DNA from: Paracoccus tegillarcae | GTDB lineage: Bacteria; Pseudomonadota; Alphaproteobacteria; Rhodobacterales; Rhodobacteraceae | Direction of reading: 5' to 3' | NCBI RefSeq assembly: GCF_002847305.1 | Contig: NZ_CP025408.1 | Location: 1,757,001 to 1,821,000 of the forward strand | DNA: 64,000 nt | Shown: positions 1 to 9,434 of the stretch, in pieces | Layout of the letters: each line of letters begins with the position of its first letter | How positions within the stretch are numbered: position 1 is the first letter of the stretch | Translations under genes and position numbers: made by a program | The notes under the pieces: model-generated | Database searches by the model: none | Seen by the model: the letters and a program-made list of their open reading frames with translations, nothing else | Told to the model about the DNA's origin: nothing

Positions 1-213
1 TCGCGCACGGCAAATGGCGGCTTTGCCACACCCTCGGGCGATACCCGTCTGGCAACGAACAGCGGCACCGGCAAGGTCCAGCCCGCGGCCTTCAACAAGG
101 GACCCACGACCATGGGCCAGCCGCCGATGACCCGTGCACAGGTGGCCCAGCGCGGTGGATTTGGGCAAACAGCCGCCAGCCGCGGCGGCGGCACCCGCTC
201 GGTCGGGGGCTGA
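1..213 (+). CDS. C-terminal fragment of a DUF1190 (YgiB)-like protein, 5' end outside window
   Basis: The first 70 codons read open in frame 1 and end at a TGA at 211-213. The tail is rich in Gly, Ser, Arg and Thr and contains the short motifs RGGFG and SRGGG, which resemble the Gly-rich end of DUF1190/YgiB-family proteins. The start lies upstream of the window, so nothing can be said of the main domain. The function of the family is unknown. The gene is followed by gpmI on the same strand after about 80 bases. The family assignment rests only on the tail and is tentative. Confidence 0.4.
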   Translation, partial: SRTANGGFATPSGDTRLATNSGTGKVQPAAFNKGPTTMGQPPMTRAQVAQRGGFGQTAASRGGGTRSVGG

Positions 214-291
214 AACACCGCGCCATCAGCGACCCTGTGGTTGCCCAAGGTCGCGGCGGCGCGTATTGAGGCGAAAACGCGTGAGGCAGCG

Positions 292-1809
292 ATGACGAAA
301 CCTGTGGTGCTGTGCATTCTGGATGGCTGGGGCATCTCGGATCGACCCGATCAAAGCGCCCCGGATCAGGCGAATACGCCGAATTTCGACGGGCTGATGC
401 GCGATTGTCCCCATGCAACGCTGACCACCTTTGGCCCAGATGTGGGCCTGCCCTCTGGTCAGATGGGCAATTCCGAGGTCGGCCATACCAATATCGGCGC
501 GGGCCGCGTGGTGGCGATGGATCTGGGTCAGATCGACCTGGCGATCGAGGATCGCAGCTTTTTCGGCAATGAAACGCTTGGCGGCTTTATCTCGGCGCTC
601 AAGGACAGCGGCGGCACCGCGCATCTGATGGGCATCGTCTCGGATGGCGGGGTGCATGGCCATATCCAGCACGTTCTGGCGGCAGCCAACGCGGTGGCCG
701 AGGCCGGCGTGCCGGTGGTGATCCACGCAATCACCGATGGCCGCGACGTGCCGCCGAAATCCGCCCTGGGCTTTATCACCGAATTGCAGGGCAATCTGCC
801 CGAAGGCGCGCGGATCGGCACCGTCATCGGCCGCTATTTCGCGATGGATCGCGACAACCGCTGGGACCGTGTCAGCCGCGCCTATGACGCCATGGTGCGC
901 GGGCAGGGCACGGATGCGCCCGCCGCCGACCACGCGGTCGAGGCGGCCTATCAGCGCGGCGAGACGGACGAGTTCATCCAGCCCTTCGTCATCGACGGCT
1001 ATAACGGCGCCATGGATGGCGACGGGTTCTTTTGTCTGAACTTTCGCGCCGACCGCGCGCGCGAAATCCTGATGGCGATCGGCGCGTCCGATTTTGACGC
1101 CTTCGACACCGGCGAAAGACCGCAATGGGCGGCGTTGCTGGGCATGGTCGACTATTCGACGCGGCACAATGACTTCATGACCTCGGCCTATCCCAAGAAG
1201 CAGGTGGTGAACACGCTTGGCGCCTGGGTCGCCAGCAAGGGCCTGCGCCAGTTCCGTCTTGCCGAGACCGAGAAATACCCGCATGTCACCTTTTTCCTCA
1301 ATGGCGGCAAAGAAGCACCCGAAGAGGGCGAGGACCGGCATATGCCCTCCAGCCCCAAGGTCGCGACCTATGACATGGCGCCGGAAATGGCCGCCGAAGA
1401 GGTCAGCGATAAACTGGTCGAGGTGATCGGCGCGGGCTACGATCTGGTGGTGGTGAACTTCGCCAATCCCGACATGGTCGGCCATACCGGCATCCTGTCC
1501 GCCGCGATGCGGGCCTGCGAGGCCGTGGATACGGGTCTGGGCCGGATGCTGCAGGCCCTGCAGGCCGCCGGCGGCGCGGCTGTGGTGATTGCCGATCATG
1601 GCAATTGCGAAACCATGATCGATCCGGCAACCGGCGGGCCGCATACGGCGCATACGGTGAACGCGGTCCCGGTGATCGTCTATGGCGGCCCGGGCGGCGC
1701 CACGCTGCGCAATGGCCGGTTGGCCGATGTCGCGCCGACCGTGCTGGCCCTGATGGGGCTGGAACAGCCCTCGGAAATGACCGGCGAAAGCCTGATTGTT
1801 CCCGCATGA
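292..1809 (+). CDS. gpmI: 2,3-bisphosphoglycerate-independent phosphoglycerate mutase
   Basis: Interconverts 3- and 2-phosphoglycerate in glycolysis and gluconeogenesis, in the cytoplasm, as a dimanganese alkaline-phosphatase-superfamily enzyme. The 505-residue product matches the family length of about 510. It carries the N-terminal metal motif DGWG (D11), the nucleophile motif GNSEVGH (S61) and a late DHGN metal motif. The open frame extends upstream to a TTG at 241, but the ATG at 292 gives the usual N-terminus MTKPVVLCILDGWG. The stop overlaps the next start (ATGA, 1806-1809), so it is translationally coupled to the EnvC-like gene, an arrangement common in Rhodobacterales. Confidence 0.96.
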   Translation: MTKPVVLCILDGWGISDRPDQSAPDQANTPNFDGLMRDCPHATLTTFGPDVGLPSGQMGNSEVGHTNIGAGRVVAMDLGQIDLAIEDRSFFGNETLGGFISALKDSGGTAHLMGIVSDGGVHGHIQHVLAAANAVAEAGVPVVIHAITDGRDVPPKSALGFITELQGNLPEGARIGTVIGRYFAMDRDNRWDRVSRAYDAMVRGQGTDAPAADHAVEAAYQRGETDEFIQPFVIDGYNGAMDGDGFFCLNFRADRAREILMAIGASDFDAFDTGERPQWAALLGMVDYSTRHNDFMTSAYPKKQVVNTLGAWVASKGLRQFRLAETEKYPHVTFFLNGGKEAPEEGEDRHMPSSPKVATYDMAPEMAAEEVSDKLVEVIGAGYDLVVVNFANPDMVGHTGILSAAMRACEAVDTGLGRMLQALQAAGGAAVVIADHGNCETMIDPATGGPHTAHTVNAVPVIVYGGPGGATLRNGRLADVAPTVLALMGLEQPSEMTGESLIVPA

Positions 1810-2981
1810 AACACACCCTCGCATGTGCTCTGCTGGCCGTCGCGCTGGTCGTGTCGGGCTTTGGATCGGCCACCGCCCAGACGGCGGACGAAGCGCGCGA
1901 TATGGCCGAGGCAGCCGCCGCCCAGTTGCGCACCTCGGTCGAGAAACTGTCTGCCGCGCTGACCGCCGACGATCAGGTGACGGCCCTGTCCGAGGTCGTC
2001 AGCGGCTACGAGCAAGGGCAGGCGGCGCTGCGCGAGGGTCTGCGTCAGGCGGCCCTGCGCGAGGCCGAGCTGCGCGCGCGCTTTGAATCGCAGCGCGACA
2101 GCCTGTCGGATGTGCTGGGCGTGATGATGGCCATGGAACGCTCGCCCGAAACGGCGCTGTTGCTGCACCCATCGGGCGCGACGGCCACAGCGCGGGCGGG
2201 GATGATCCTGTCGGCGGTGACGCCGGGTCTGCGCGCCGAGGCCGAAAAGCTGCAGGTCGATCTGGACGAAATCGCAGAGGTCCGCGAATTGCAGGCCAAT
2301 GCCGCGGCGATGCTGGGCGACGGGCTGGCCTCGGTGCAAGAGGCCCGGCGGCTCTTGACCAGCGCCGTGACCGACCGCTCGACCATGCCGGTCCGGTTTG
2401 GCGATGACCCCGAAGAACTGCAAAACCTGCAACAATCCGCCACCAGCCTCGATGACTTTGCCAGCGGCATCGCCGGCATGCAGGGCGATGTCGGCCCCCC
2501 GATGGAGGACTTCGAGGGCGCGCAGGGCAGCTTGCCCCTGCCGGTCACCGGCGAGGTCGTGCGCTATTACAACGAAGAGGACGCGGCAGGCGTCGAACGC
2601 CCCGGCATCGTCATCGCAACCGCGCCCGCCGCCCTGGTGCTGACGCCCTGGCCGGCCACGATTCGCTATCGCGGTCCGCTGCTTGATTACGGCAATGTGA
2701 TGATCGTTGAGCCCGCACGGGGCTATCTACTGGTTTTCGCTGGGCTTGATCAGGTGTTTGGTGAGGTCGGAGATGTTCTGGCCGCGCGCGAACCTGTGGG
2801 CCTGATGGGGGGCTCCGAGGCGCGGGCAGCCGAATTTGGCGCGCAATTTGTGGCCGATGCGTCGCGTGGCGGGGGTGCAGGACGCAGTGAAACGCTGTAT
2901 GTCGAGTTGAGGCACGGCGGAGAGACGCTTGATCCGACCGGATGGTTCGTGATGAACCCGGTCGTCGAGACGCAGGAATAG
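1806..2981 (+). CDS. EnvC-like murein hydrolase activator (degenerate M23 peptidase)
   Basis: A 391-residue exported protein: a signal peptide at residues 1-25 (ending near ATAQ), a long Ala/Glu-rich coiled-coil region to about residue 245, then an M23/LytM fold with LDYGNVMIVEPARGY and LYVELRHGGETLDPTGWF. The His and Asp zinc ligands of active M23 endopeptidases are not present, as in EnvC/NlpD activators, which turn on amidases at the division septum. I infer the same role, in the periplasm. It is coupled to gpmI by an ATGA overlap and sits 14 bases before ctpA, which fits a cell-envelope and division operon. Which amidase it activates cannot be told from here. Confidence 0.85.
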   Translation: MKHTLACALLAVALVVSGFGSATAQTADEARDMAEAAAAQLRTSVEKLSAALTADDQVTALSEVVSGYEQGQAALREGLRQAALREAELRARFESQRDSLSDVLGVMMAMERSPETALLLHPSGATATARAGMILSAVTPGLRAEAEKLQVDLDEIAEVRELQANAAAMLGDGLASVQEARRLLTSAVTDRSTMPVRFGDDPEELQNLQQSATSLDDFASGIAGMQGDVGPPMEDFEGAQGSLPLPVTGEVVRYYNEEDAAGVERPGIVIATAPAALVLTPWPATIRYRGPLLDYGNVMIVEPARGYLLVFAGLDQVFGEVGDVLAAREPVGLMGGSEARAAEFGAQFVADASRGGGAGRSETLYVELRHGGETLDPTGWFVMNPVVETQE

Positions 2982-2995
2982 AGGCAAGGACCGGA

Positions 2996-4426
2996 ATGAA
3001 GCATTATCTGTTGGCAGGGTTGGGCGGCGTCCTTGCAGGCGCAATTGTGACCACCCAGGTCGCCGGCCCGCTGATCGCGCAAGAGGCCGAAAGCAATGCA
3101 TCGATCTATGAGCAGTTGGAATTGTTCGGCAATATCTTCGAACGCGTGCGCTCTGACTATGTCGAGGCACCCGACGAAAAAGAGCTGATCGAGGCAGCGA
3201 TCAACGGCATGTTGACCTCGCTTGACCCGCATTCGGGTTTCCTGTCGGCCAATGATTACGAAGACATGCAGACCCAGACCCGCGGCAGCTTTGGCGGGCT
3301 GGGGATCGAGGTCAGTCAGGAAGACGGCATCGTCAAGGTCGTCTCGCCGATCGACGACACCCCGGCCAGCGAGGCAGGCGTGCAACCGGGCGATTTCATC
3401 ACCCATGTCGATGGCGAAAGCCTGATGGGCCTGACGCTGGACGACGCCGTCGACAGGATGCGCGGCCCGGTCGGTTCGGAAATCACCATCACCATCCTGC
3501 GCGAAGGCGCCCCCGAACCGTTCGATCTGACCATGTCGCGCGACACCATCAAGCTGACGGTCGTGCGCACCCGGATCGAGGGCCATTCGGTCGTCCTGCG
3601 CGTCTCGACCTTCAATGACGAGACCTATGACACGCTGGAAAGCGAGTTGACCAAGGCTGTGGAAGAGGCCGGCGGGATCGACCGGGTGACCGGCTTTGTG
3701 CTGGACCTGCGCAACAACCCCGGCGGCTTGCTGAACCAGGCCATCAGCGTCTCGGATGCCTTCCTTGACGCGGGCGAGATCGTCAGCACGCGGGGCCGCA
3801 TCCCCGAGGAAAGCGAACGCTGGAATGCCGAAGCCGGCGATCTGGCGCAGGGCAAGCCTATGGTCGTTCTGATCAATGGCGGTTCGGCCAGCGCCTCCGA
3901 GATTGTGACCGGCGCGTTGCAGGATCACCGCCGCGCCATCGTCGTGGGCGAGAAATCCTTTGGCAAGGGCTCGGTCCAGACGGTGATGCCCGTCACCTCT
4001 GACAGCGCCATCCGCCTTACCACGGCGCGGTATTACACGCCGTCGGGCCGGTCGATCCAGTCGCTTGGCATCAATCCCGACATCATCGTGGCCCAGCCCG
4101 CCCCGCCGCCGGTCGATCCCGACGCCGAGGACGAGCCGATGAGCCAGTCGAACTTTTCGCGCTCCGAGGCGGATCTGCGCGGCGCGTTGAACAACGACTC
4201 GATCAGCGAGGAAGAGCGCAAGCAGATCGAGGAAGAGGCCGCCGAGGTCGAGGCAACCGCCAATCTGCGCGAAGAGGATTATCAGCTGGCCTATGCGGTC
4301 GATATCCTCAAGGGCCTGTCAGCGGTCAGTTTCCGCGCCGATGACGTGGTGCCCGCCGATACGCCGGCAGTGACCGGCGAAGGCTCGGGCACGACCGACG
4401 GAAACGAGGGTGCAGCCACCGAATGA
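2996..4426 (+). CDS. ctpA: C-terminal processing peptidase, S41 family
   Basis: Serine protease that trims or degrades periplasmic substrates by recognising C-termini. The 476-residue product has an N-terminal signal or anchor segment, a PDZ domain (about residues 85-170, GGLGIEV to ITILREG) and an S41 core. Aligned with Prc/CtpA spacing, the Ser-Lys dyad would be S299 (in GGSASASE) and K324 (in SFGKGSVQ), 25 residues apart as in E. coli Prc. The start at 2996 follows a GAGGCAAGG ribosome site and gives the hydrophobic N-terminus; an in-frame upstream ATG at 2942 lies inside the previous gene. The tail is acidic and Thr/Gly-rich. It overlaps rppH by ATGA. Confidence 0.95.
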   Translation: MKHYLLAGLGGVLAGAIVTTQVAGPLIAQEAESNASIYEQLELFGNIFERVRSDYVEAPDEKELIEAAINGMLTSLDPHSGFLSANDYEDMQTQTRGSFGGLGIEVSQEDGIVKVVSPIDDTPASEAGVQPGDFITHVDGESLMGLTLDDAVDRMRGPVGSEITITILREGAPEPFDLTMSRDTIKLTVVRTRIEGHSVVLRVSTFNDETYDTLESELTKAVEEAGGIDRVTGFVLDLRNNPGGLLNQAISVSDAFLDAGEIVSTRGRIPEESERWNAEAGDLAQGKPMVVLINGGSASASEIVTGALQDHRRAIVVGEKSFGKGSVQTVMPVTSDSAIRLTTARYYTPSGRSIQSLGINPDIIVAQPAPPPVDPDAEDEPMSQSNFSRSEADLRGALNNDSISEEERKQIEEEAAEVEATANLREEDYQLAYAVDILKGLSAVSFRADDVVPADTPAVTGEGSGTTDGNEGAATE

Positions 4427-4929
4427 GCGATGCGGCATCCGGGCCGGGCGGTCTGCCCTATCGCCCCTGTGCGGGCATCGTGCTGGTCAATGCCGACGGT
4501 CGGGTCTTTGCCGGCCAGCGGCTTGATCGGCCCGCCGATCAGCCGGGCGCGTGGCAGATGCCGCAGGGCGGCATCGACGAGGGCGAAACCCCGCGCGATG
4601 CTGCGCTGCGCGAGTTGATCGAGGAAACCGGCATCAATGCCGATATGGTGACGGTCGAGGCTGAAACCGCCGATTGGGTGACCTATGACCTGCCGCCCGA
4701 ATTGCTGGGCAAGGTCTGGAAGGGCAAGTTCGGCGGACAAAAGCAGAAATGGTTCCTGCTGCGCTTTAACGGGCGCGATGCGGATGTGCATATCGACACC
4801 GATCATCCCGAATTCAGCGAATGGTGCTGGATGGATGCGGGCGAACTGACCGCCGGCATCGTGCCGTTCAAACGGGCGGTGTATGATCAGGTCTTTGCCG
4901 AATTCGGCGCGCGGCTGAAGCTCGGCTGA
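4423..4929 (+). CDS. rppH: RNA pyrophosphohydrolase (Nudix)
   Basis: Removes pyrophosphate from the 5' triphosphate end of mRNA and so starts 5'-end-dependent decay; alphaproteobacterial members also hydrolyse dinucleoside polyphosphates (IalA type). At 168 residues it has the expected length. The Nudix box [20 protein letters not shown], ending in TG, fits G-x5-E-x7-REUxEExGU. It also has the family's early [11 protein letters not shown] and the late [16 protein letters not shown]. It overlaps ctpA by four bases (ATGA), completing the gpmI-envC-ctpA-rppH unit. Confidence 0.95.
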   Translation: MSDAASGPGGLPYRPCAGIVLVNADGRVFAGQRLDRPADQPGAWQMPQGGIDEGETPRDAALRELIEETGINADMVTVEAETADWVTYDLPPELLGKVWKGKFGGQKQKWFLLRFNGRDADVHIDTDHPEFSEWCWMDAGELTAGIVPFKRAVYDQVFAEFGARLKLG

Positions 4930-4965
4930 CAGGCTGCCTCCGGGTGGCTGACATGCGGGGGCAAC

Positions 4966-5772
4966 ATGATGACGGGCAGTTTTTCCATTGGCATCATCGG
5001 CGGGTCCGGCATGCTGGGCGGCGCCATCGCCCGCGCGCTGCTGCGACAGGGCGACTGGCCCGCGTCGCGGCTGTGGATCTCGAACCGCAGCGGCAGTCGG
5101 GCGGGGTTCGACGACCATCCGCACGTGACCGTCACCACCGATAATCAGCAACTGGCCAGCGCCTGTGATCTGATCCTTCTGGCCGTTCCCCCGGAACATG
5201 CAGACGATCTGCGAATCCGCGCGAGTGACCGTCTGGTCGTGTCGGTGATGGCGGGGATCACGGTTCAGCGGATCACCCGGCTGACCGGCGCGGCGCGCGT
5301 GGTCCGCGCCATGAGCAGTCCGGCCGCCGAACGCGGTCTGGCCTATTCCCCATGGTTCGGCACCGCCGCCTTGACCGCAAGGGATGAGGCCCGCGTCACC
5401 GCGCTGTTCACCCCATGCGGGCTGACCGACCGGATCGCGCAGGAAGATCAGATCGACCTCTTCACTGCGATGACCGGGCCGGTGCCGGGCTTTGTTGCCC
5501 TGTTTGCGCAGCTCGTGGCCGGCTACGCCACGCAGCACGGCATCCCGCCCCCCATCGCCGATCGCGCCGTGCGCCAGCTTTTTCTGGGCGCGGGCATCAT
5601 CATGGCCGAGGACGCGAAAAGCCCGGACGAGCATGTGCAAGAGATGATCGACTATGCCGGCACCACGGCTGCCGGACTGCAAAGCCTGCAAGGATCATCC
5701 ATCGCGCAAGACCTGCGGGCCGGTCTGGACGCATCGGTCGCCCGCGCCCGTGCTCTGGGCGAAACCGACTAG
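4966..5772 (+). CDS. proC: Pyrroline-5-carboxylate reductase family protein
   Basis: Last step of proline synthesis: NAD(P)H reduction of pyrroline-5-carboxylate. The 268-residue product starts with a Rossmann loop (GIIGGSGMLGGAIARAL), contains the conserved LAVPPEH and VVRAMSSPAAE segments, and ends in the ProC dimerisation region with MIDYAGTTAAGL. ATG codons at 4966 and 4969 are both possible starts. It follows rppH after 36 bases on the same strand. ProC usually has PGGTT before the last helix; here it is YAGTT, so a paralogous reductase of the same family cannot be excluded. Confidence 0.82.
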   Translation: MMTGSFSIGIIGGSGMLGGAIARALLRQGDWPASRLWISNRSGSRAGFDDHPHVTVTTDNQQLASACDLILLAVPPEHADDLRIRASDRLVVSVMAGITVQRITRLTGAARVVRAMSSPAAERGLAYSPWFGTAALTARDEARVTALFTPCGLTDRIAQEDQIDLFTAMTGPVPGFVALFAQLVAGYATQHGIPPPIADRAVRQLFLGAGIIMAEDAKSPDEHVQEMIDYAGTTAAGLQSLQGSSIAQDLRAGLDASVARARALGETD

Positions 5773-5814
5773 CCCGCATCCCTTTCCAGCGCCGCCAAGT
5801 GACGGCACCGGGCT

Positions 5815-5854
5815 TTCCATATCCCGATATTTCCATTATTCCAGAAATATGGAA
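5815..5854 (+). promoter_or_regulatory. Nested palindromes over the ArsR start codon: likely ArsR operator
   Basis: Two nested inverted repeats surround the translation start. The inner one is ATATTTC (5827-5833) and GAAATAT (5844-5850) with 10 bases between. The outer one is TTCCATAT (5815-5822) and ATATGGAA (5847-5854). The right arms include the ATG at 5849-5851. AT-rich dyads of this kind are typical ArsR/SmtB targets. No ribosome site precedes the ATG, so a leaderless message repressed by ArsR binding at the start is an inference worth testing. Confidence 0.6.
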
Positions 5855-6721
5855 TCAAAAGACGCGCTCGACTGTTTTGCATCGCTCAGCCAGGCAACCC
5901 GTCTGGATGTGTTTCGCCTGCTGGTCCGCTCCGGTGGTGACGGCATGACGGCGGGCGAGATTGCCCAGACGCTGGACGTGCGCGACAACACCCTGTCGAC
6001 CAATTTGTCGATCCTTTCCAACGCCGGATTGGTGGCCAGGCGGCGCGAGGGTCGCCGGATCCGCTATTTCGCCGACCTGACCACGATGCGGCATCTGGTG
6101 GATTATCTGCTCAGCGATTGCTGTGGCGGCAGCCCGGACAAATGCCGTCCTGCGATCAATTCCCTGATCACCGCGTTCGATTCAGCCCGGTGGCAGCAGT
6201 CGAGGATGCCCGATGAACCCTTCAACGTGCTGTTCCTCTGCACCGCCAACTCGGCCCGCTCCCTGATCGCAGAGGCCGTTCTGAACGCCGACCCCTCGGG
6301 TCGGTTCCGGGCCTATTCGGCGGGCTCTCAGCCCTCGGGGCAACCACATCCGCGAACCTTGCAGCTGCTCGGGCGGCTGGCTCATGACCCAGGCGATATC
6401 CGCTCGAAAAGCTGGGATGAATTCGACGGCCCCGACGCCGCCCGCATGGATTTCGTCTTCACCGTTTGCGACAATGCCGCCGGCGAGGTCTGCCCGGTCT
6501 GGCCCGGCAATCCGATCACCGCGCATTGGGGCATGCCCGATCCAGCCGCCGCCAGCGGCACCGAGGCGCAGCAGGCCGCAGCCTTCGACGCCACGCACAA
6601 GATACTGGCAGCCCGCATGTCGGCCTTTACCAGCCTGCCCATCGCCTCGCTCGACCGCGCCGCGTTGCAGGCCAAGGTGGATGACATCGGCAAGCAGCCC
6701 GAACCCACCACAGCTTCATGA
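5849..6721 (+). CDS. ArsR repressor fused to a thioredoxin-type (LMW-PTPase-fold) arsenate reductase
   Basis: A 290-residue two-domain protein. Residues 1-115 form an ArsR/SmtB winged helix ([14 protein letters not shown], then the recognition segment [17 protein letters not shown]). Residues about 122-275 form a low-molecular-weight phosphatase-like arsenate reductase with the CX5R loop C131-TANSA-R137. The usual ArsR ELCVCDL metal site is absent; a cluster C91, C92, C99 ([10 protein letters not shown]) follows the helix and resembles the C-terminal Cys95/96/102 sensor of Acidithiobacillus ferrooxidans ArsR. The protein would thus sense arsenite and make arsenite from arsenate. The upstream in-frame ATG at 5654 lies inside proC and is rejected. 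It is followed by acr3 after 7 bases. Confidence 0.88.
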   Translation: MESKDALDCFASLSQATRLDVFRLLVRSGGDGMTAGEIAQTLDVRDNTLSTNLSILSNAGLVARRREGRRIRYFADLTTMRHLVDYLLSDCCGGSPDKCRPAINSLITAFDSARWQQSRMPDEPFNVLFLCTANSARSLIAEAVLNADPSGRFRAYSAGSQPSGQPHPRTLQLLGRLAHDPGDIRSKSWDEFDGPDAARMDFVFTVCDNAAGEVCPVWPGNPITAHWGMPDPAAASGTEAQQAAAFDATHKILAARMSAFTSLPIASLDRAALQAKVDDIGKQPEPTTAS

Positions 6722-6728
6722 GGCCCCT

Positions 6729-7775
6729 ATGACCGATACAGCCACCCTCGATGGCAGCGGACTTGGCACGTTCGAACGTTGGCTTTCCCTCTGGGTGCTG
6801 ATCGCGATGATCGGCGGCATAGCCATCGGCACGGCCGCGCCCGGGCTGGTGCAGGCCATCGCCGGGGCCGAGGTCGCCTCGATCAACCTGGTGGTCGCGG
6901 TGCTGATCTGGGCGATGGTCTACCCGATGATGATCGGCGTCGATTTCGGCGCCGTCGCGCAGGTGGCACGGCAGCCGCGCGGTCTGCTGGTGACGCTGGC
7001 GGTCAACTGGCTGATCAAGCCCTTCACCATGGCGTTTCTGGCGGTGCTGTTCTTCGATTACGTCTTTGCCCCGTGGATATCGCCGCAGGACGCCGCGCAA
7101 TATACCGCCGGGCTGATCCTGCTGGGCGCGGCACCCTGCACGGCGATGGTGTTCGTCTGGTCGCAACTGACCCGCGGGGATGAAACCTATACGCTGGTGC
7201 AGGTCTCGGTGAACGACCTGATCATGATCGTCGCCTTCGCGCCCATCGTGGCCCTGCTGCTGGGCGTGACCGAGATCGAGGTGCCCTGGCGCACGCTGAT
7301 CCTTGCGACGGTGCTCTATGTGGTGCTGCCACTGATCGCCGGCCAGATCACCCGGCGCATCCTTGGCGGCGATACAGCCGCGTTTGCCGCCCGCATCAAG
7401 CCCTTCTCGATCATCGGTCTGCTGGCGACCGTGGCCATCCTGTTTGCCTTGCAGGGGCAGGTCATTCTGGACCGGCCACTGGTCATCGCGATGATCGCCG
7501 TGCCGATCCTGATCCAGTCCTACGGCATCTTCGCCATTGCCTACGGGGCCGCCCATGCGCTGAAAGTCCCCCATCGCATCGCCGCGCCCTGCGCGCTGAT
7601 CGGCACGTCGAATTTCTTCGAACTGGCCGTCGCCGTCGCCATCAGCCTCTTTGGCCTGCATTCCGGCGCGGCGCTGGCCACCGTGGTCGGCGTGCTGGTC
7701 GAGGTGCCGGTCATGCTGTCGCTGGTGGCCTTTGCCAATCGCACCCGAAACCGCTTTCCCGAGGCTCCGACATGA
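6729..7775 (+). CDS. arsB: Arsenite efflux transporter Acr3
   Basis: Inner-membrane pump that expels arsenite, driven by the proton gradient. The 348-residue protein is almost entirely hydrophobic with about ten membrane spans. The Acr3 signature [16 protein letters not shown] is present, with the essential Cys at residue 137, as is the conserved segment [10 protein letters not shown]. It belongs to the Acr3 family (bile acid/sodium symporter fold), not to the E. coli ArsB family. It lies 7 bases after the ArsR-ArsC fusion and overlaps the next gene by ATGA, so the three genes are one operon. Confidence 0.94.
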   Translation: MTDTATLDGSGLGTFERWLSLWVLIAMIGGIAIGTAAPGLVQAIAGAEVASINLVVAVLIWAMVYPMMIGVDFGAVAQVARQPRGLLVTLAVNWLIKPFTMAFLAVLFFDYVFAPWISPQDAAQYTAGLILLGAAPCTAMVFVWSQLTRGDETYTLVQVSVNDLIMIVAFAPIVALLLGVTEIEVPWRTLILATVLYVVLPLIAGQITRRILGGDTAAFAARIKPFSIIGLLATVAILFALQGQVILDRPLVIAMIAVPILIQSYGIFAIAYGAAHALKVPHRIAAPCALIGTSNFFELAVAVAISLFGLHSGAALATVVGVLVEVPVMLSLVAFANRTRNRFPEAPT

Positions 7776-8191
7776 TCGTCATTCACCACAACCCCGACTG
7801 CGGCACCTCGCGCAACGTGTTGCAGATCATCCGCAAATCCGGCGCCGAGCCCATCGTGATCGACTATCTGACAACCGGCTGGACCCGCCCGCAACTGCTG
7901 GCCCTGTTCGCCGCCGCCGATCTGACCCCGCGACAGGCGCTGCGCACCAGCAAATCGCCAGCGGTTGAACTGGGCCTGACCGACGACGGCATCAGCGACG
8001 ACACCATTCTGGACGCGATGCTGAAACACCCCGTCCTGGTCAACCGCCCCATCGTCGCCTCGCCCAAAGGGGTGCGGCTGTGCCGTCCGTCGGAAACCGT
8101 GCTGCCGCTGCTGGATCAACTGCCGCCCGGTCCGCTCTACAAGGAAGACGGCGCGATGATCCTGAACGAAAGCGGCGACATCGTCGACTGA
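7772..8191 (+). CDS. arsC: Glutaredoxin-dependent arsenate reductase
   Basis: Reduces arsenate to arsenite with glutathione and glutaredoxin. The 139-residue protein has the E. coli-type ArsC active site [10 protein letters not shown] with catalytic C10, and the arginines of the arsenate pocket in LRTSK, VNRPIV and LCRPSE. This is a different fold and electron donor from the reductase domain fused to ArsR two genes upstream, so the operon encodes two independent arsenate reductases. The start overlaps the acr3 stop (ATGA, 7772-7775). About 160 bases without a recognisable feature follow before pheS. Confidence 0.92.
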   Translation: MIVIHHNPDCGTSRNVLQIIRKSGAEPIVIDYLTTGWTRPQLLALFAAADLTPRQALRTSKSPAVELGLTDDGISDDTILDAMLKHPVLVNRPIVASPKGVRLCRPSETVLPLLDQLPPGPLYKEDGAMILNESGDIVD

Positions 8192-8351
8192 CCCGCGACA
8201 ACCACCCCCAACCAGATCGAACGCCAAGCCCTGCGCATCGCCAGCCGACAGACGCTGTCCGCGCGCGCGAAGCCGGTGCAAGGCGGTCTAAGCCTTCCCC
8301 CTTGGCCGCGCAGATGCTAACGCAGACGCGATAAATACGCCGAGGCACCCG

Positions 8352-9434
8352 ATGGACGACCTGACCCCGCTGCGCCAGCAATGGCTTGACCGCATCAACG
8401 CCGCCGCCGATCCGGCCGCGATCGAAGAGGTGCGCCTCGCCGCCCTTGGCAAAAAGGGCGAAATCAGCCTGAAAATGCGCGAATTGGGCAAGATGACGCC
8501 CGAACAGCGCCAGACCACCGGCAAGGCGCTGAACGAATTGCGCGATGAACTGGACGCCGCCCTGCGCGCCCGCAAACTGGCGCTGGAAGATGCCGCGCTG
8601 GATGCCCGCCTTGCTGGCGAATGGCTGGACGTGACCCTGCCGGGCCGCCCGCGCCCCGCGGGCACCATCCACCCGATTTCGCAGGTGATGGACGAGGTCA
8701 CGGCGATCTTTGCCGATATGGGCTTTGCCGTGGCCGAAGGGCCGCAGGTCGAAAGCGACTGGTATAATTTCGACGCGCTGAACATCGCGCCCGAACACCC
8801 CGCGCGGCAGGAACATGACACGTTTTTCATGCACCGCGAGCCGGGCGATGACCGCCCGCCGCATGTGCTGCGCACACATACCAGCCCGGTCCAGATCCGC
8901 GCCATGCAGAACCAGGGCGCGCCGATCCGCGTCATCGCGCCGGGCCGTGTCTACCGCATGGACATGGACCAGACCCACACGCCGATGTTCCACCAGTTGG
9001 AGGGGCTGGCCATCGACCGCGACATTTCCATGGCGCAGTTGAAATGGACGCTCGAGGAATTCTGTCGCGCCTTTTTCGAGGTGCCCTCGGTCGAACTGCG
9101 CTTTCGCGCCTCGCATTTCCCCTTCACCGAGCCCTCTGCCGAGGTCGATATCCGCTGCTCTTGGGAGGGCGGCCAGTTGAAGATCGGCGAAGGCGATAGC
9201 TGGATGGAAATTCTGGGCTCCGGCATGGTCCACCCCCATGTGCTGCGCTCCGCCGGCGTCGATCCCGACGAATGGCAGGGCTTTGCCTTTGGCATGGGCA
9301 TCGACCGTCTGGCGATGCTGAAATACGGCATCCCGGACCTGCGCGCCTTCTTCGAGGCCGACCTGCGCTGGCTGCGGCACTACGGCTTTGCAGCCGGCGA
9401 TGTGCCGAGTTTGTCGGGTGGGTTGTCGCGCTAA
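8352..9434 (+). CDS. pheS: Phenylalanine-tRNA ligase alpha subunit
   Basis: Catalytic subunit of the heterotetrameric class II synthetase that charges tRNA-Phe. The 360-residue protein has the N-terminal coiled coil that contacts tRNA, then the class II core with [10 protein letters not shown] (motif 2 region), [19 protein letters not shown] and the C-terminal motif 3 [22 protein letters not shown], which is typical of PheS (written here in two overlapping short parts: [10 protein letters not shown] and RLAMLKYGI). The partner pheT is not found downstream or elsewhere in the window; a toxin-like gene follows directly. Upstream there is no rpmI-rplT pair, so the usual neighbourhood has been broken up. 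Confidence 0.96.
   Translation: MDDLTPLRQQWLDRINAAADPAAIEEVRLAALGKKGEISLKMRELGKMTPEQRQTTGKALNELRDELDAALRARKLALEDAALDARLAGEWLDVTLPGRPRPAGTIHPISQVMDEVTAIFADMGFAVAEGPQVESDWYNFDALNIAPEHPARQEHDTFFMHREPGDDRPPHVLRTHTSPVQIRAMQNQGAPIRVIAPGRVYRMDMDQTHTPMFHQLEGLAIDRDISMAQLKWTLEEFCRAFFEVPSVELRFRASHFPFTEPSAEVDIRCSWEGGQLKIGEGDSWMEILGSGMVHPHVLRSAGVDPDEWQGFAFGMGIDRLAMLKYGIPDLRAFFEADLRWLRHYGFAAGDVPSLSGGLSR

Noticed and set aside
226..1824. 532-residue minus-strand open frame opposite gpmI
   Set aside because: His/Arg/Gly-rich translation typical of antisense to GC-rich genes; gpmI on the plus strand is certain.
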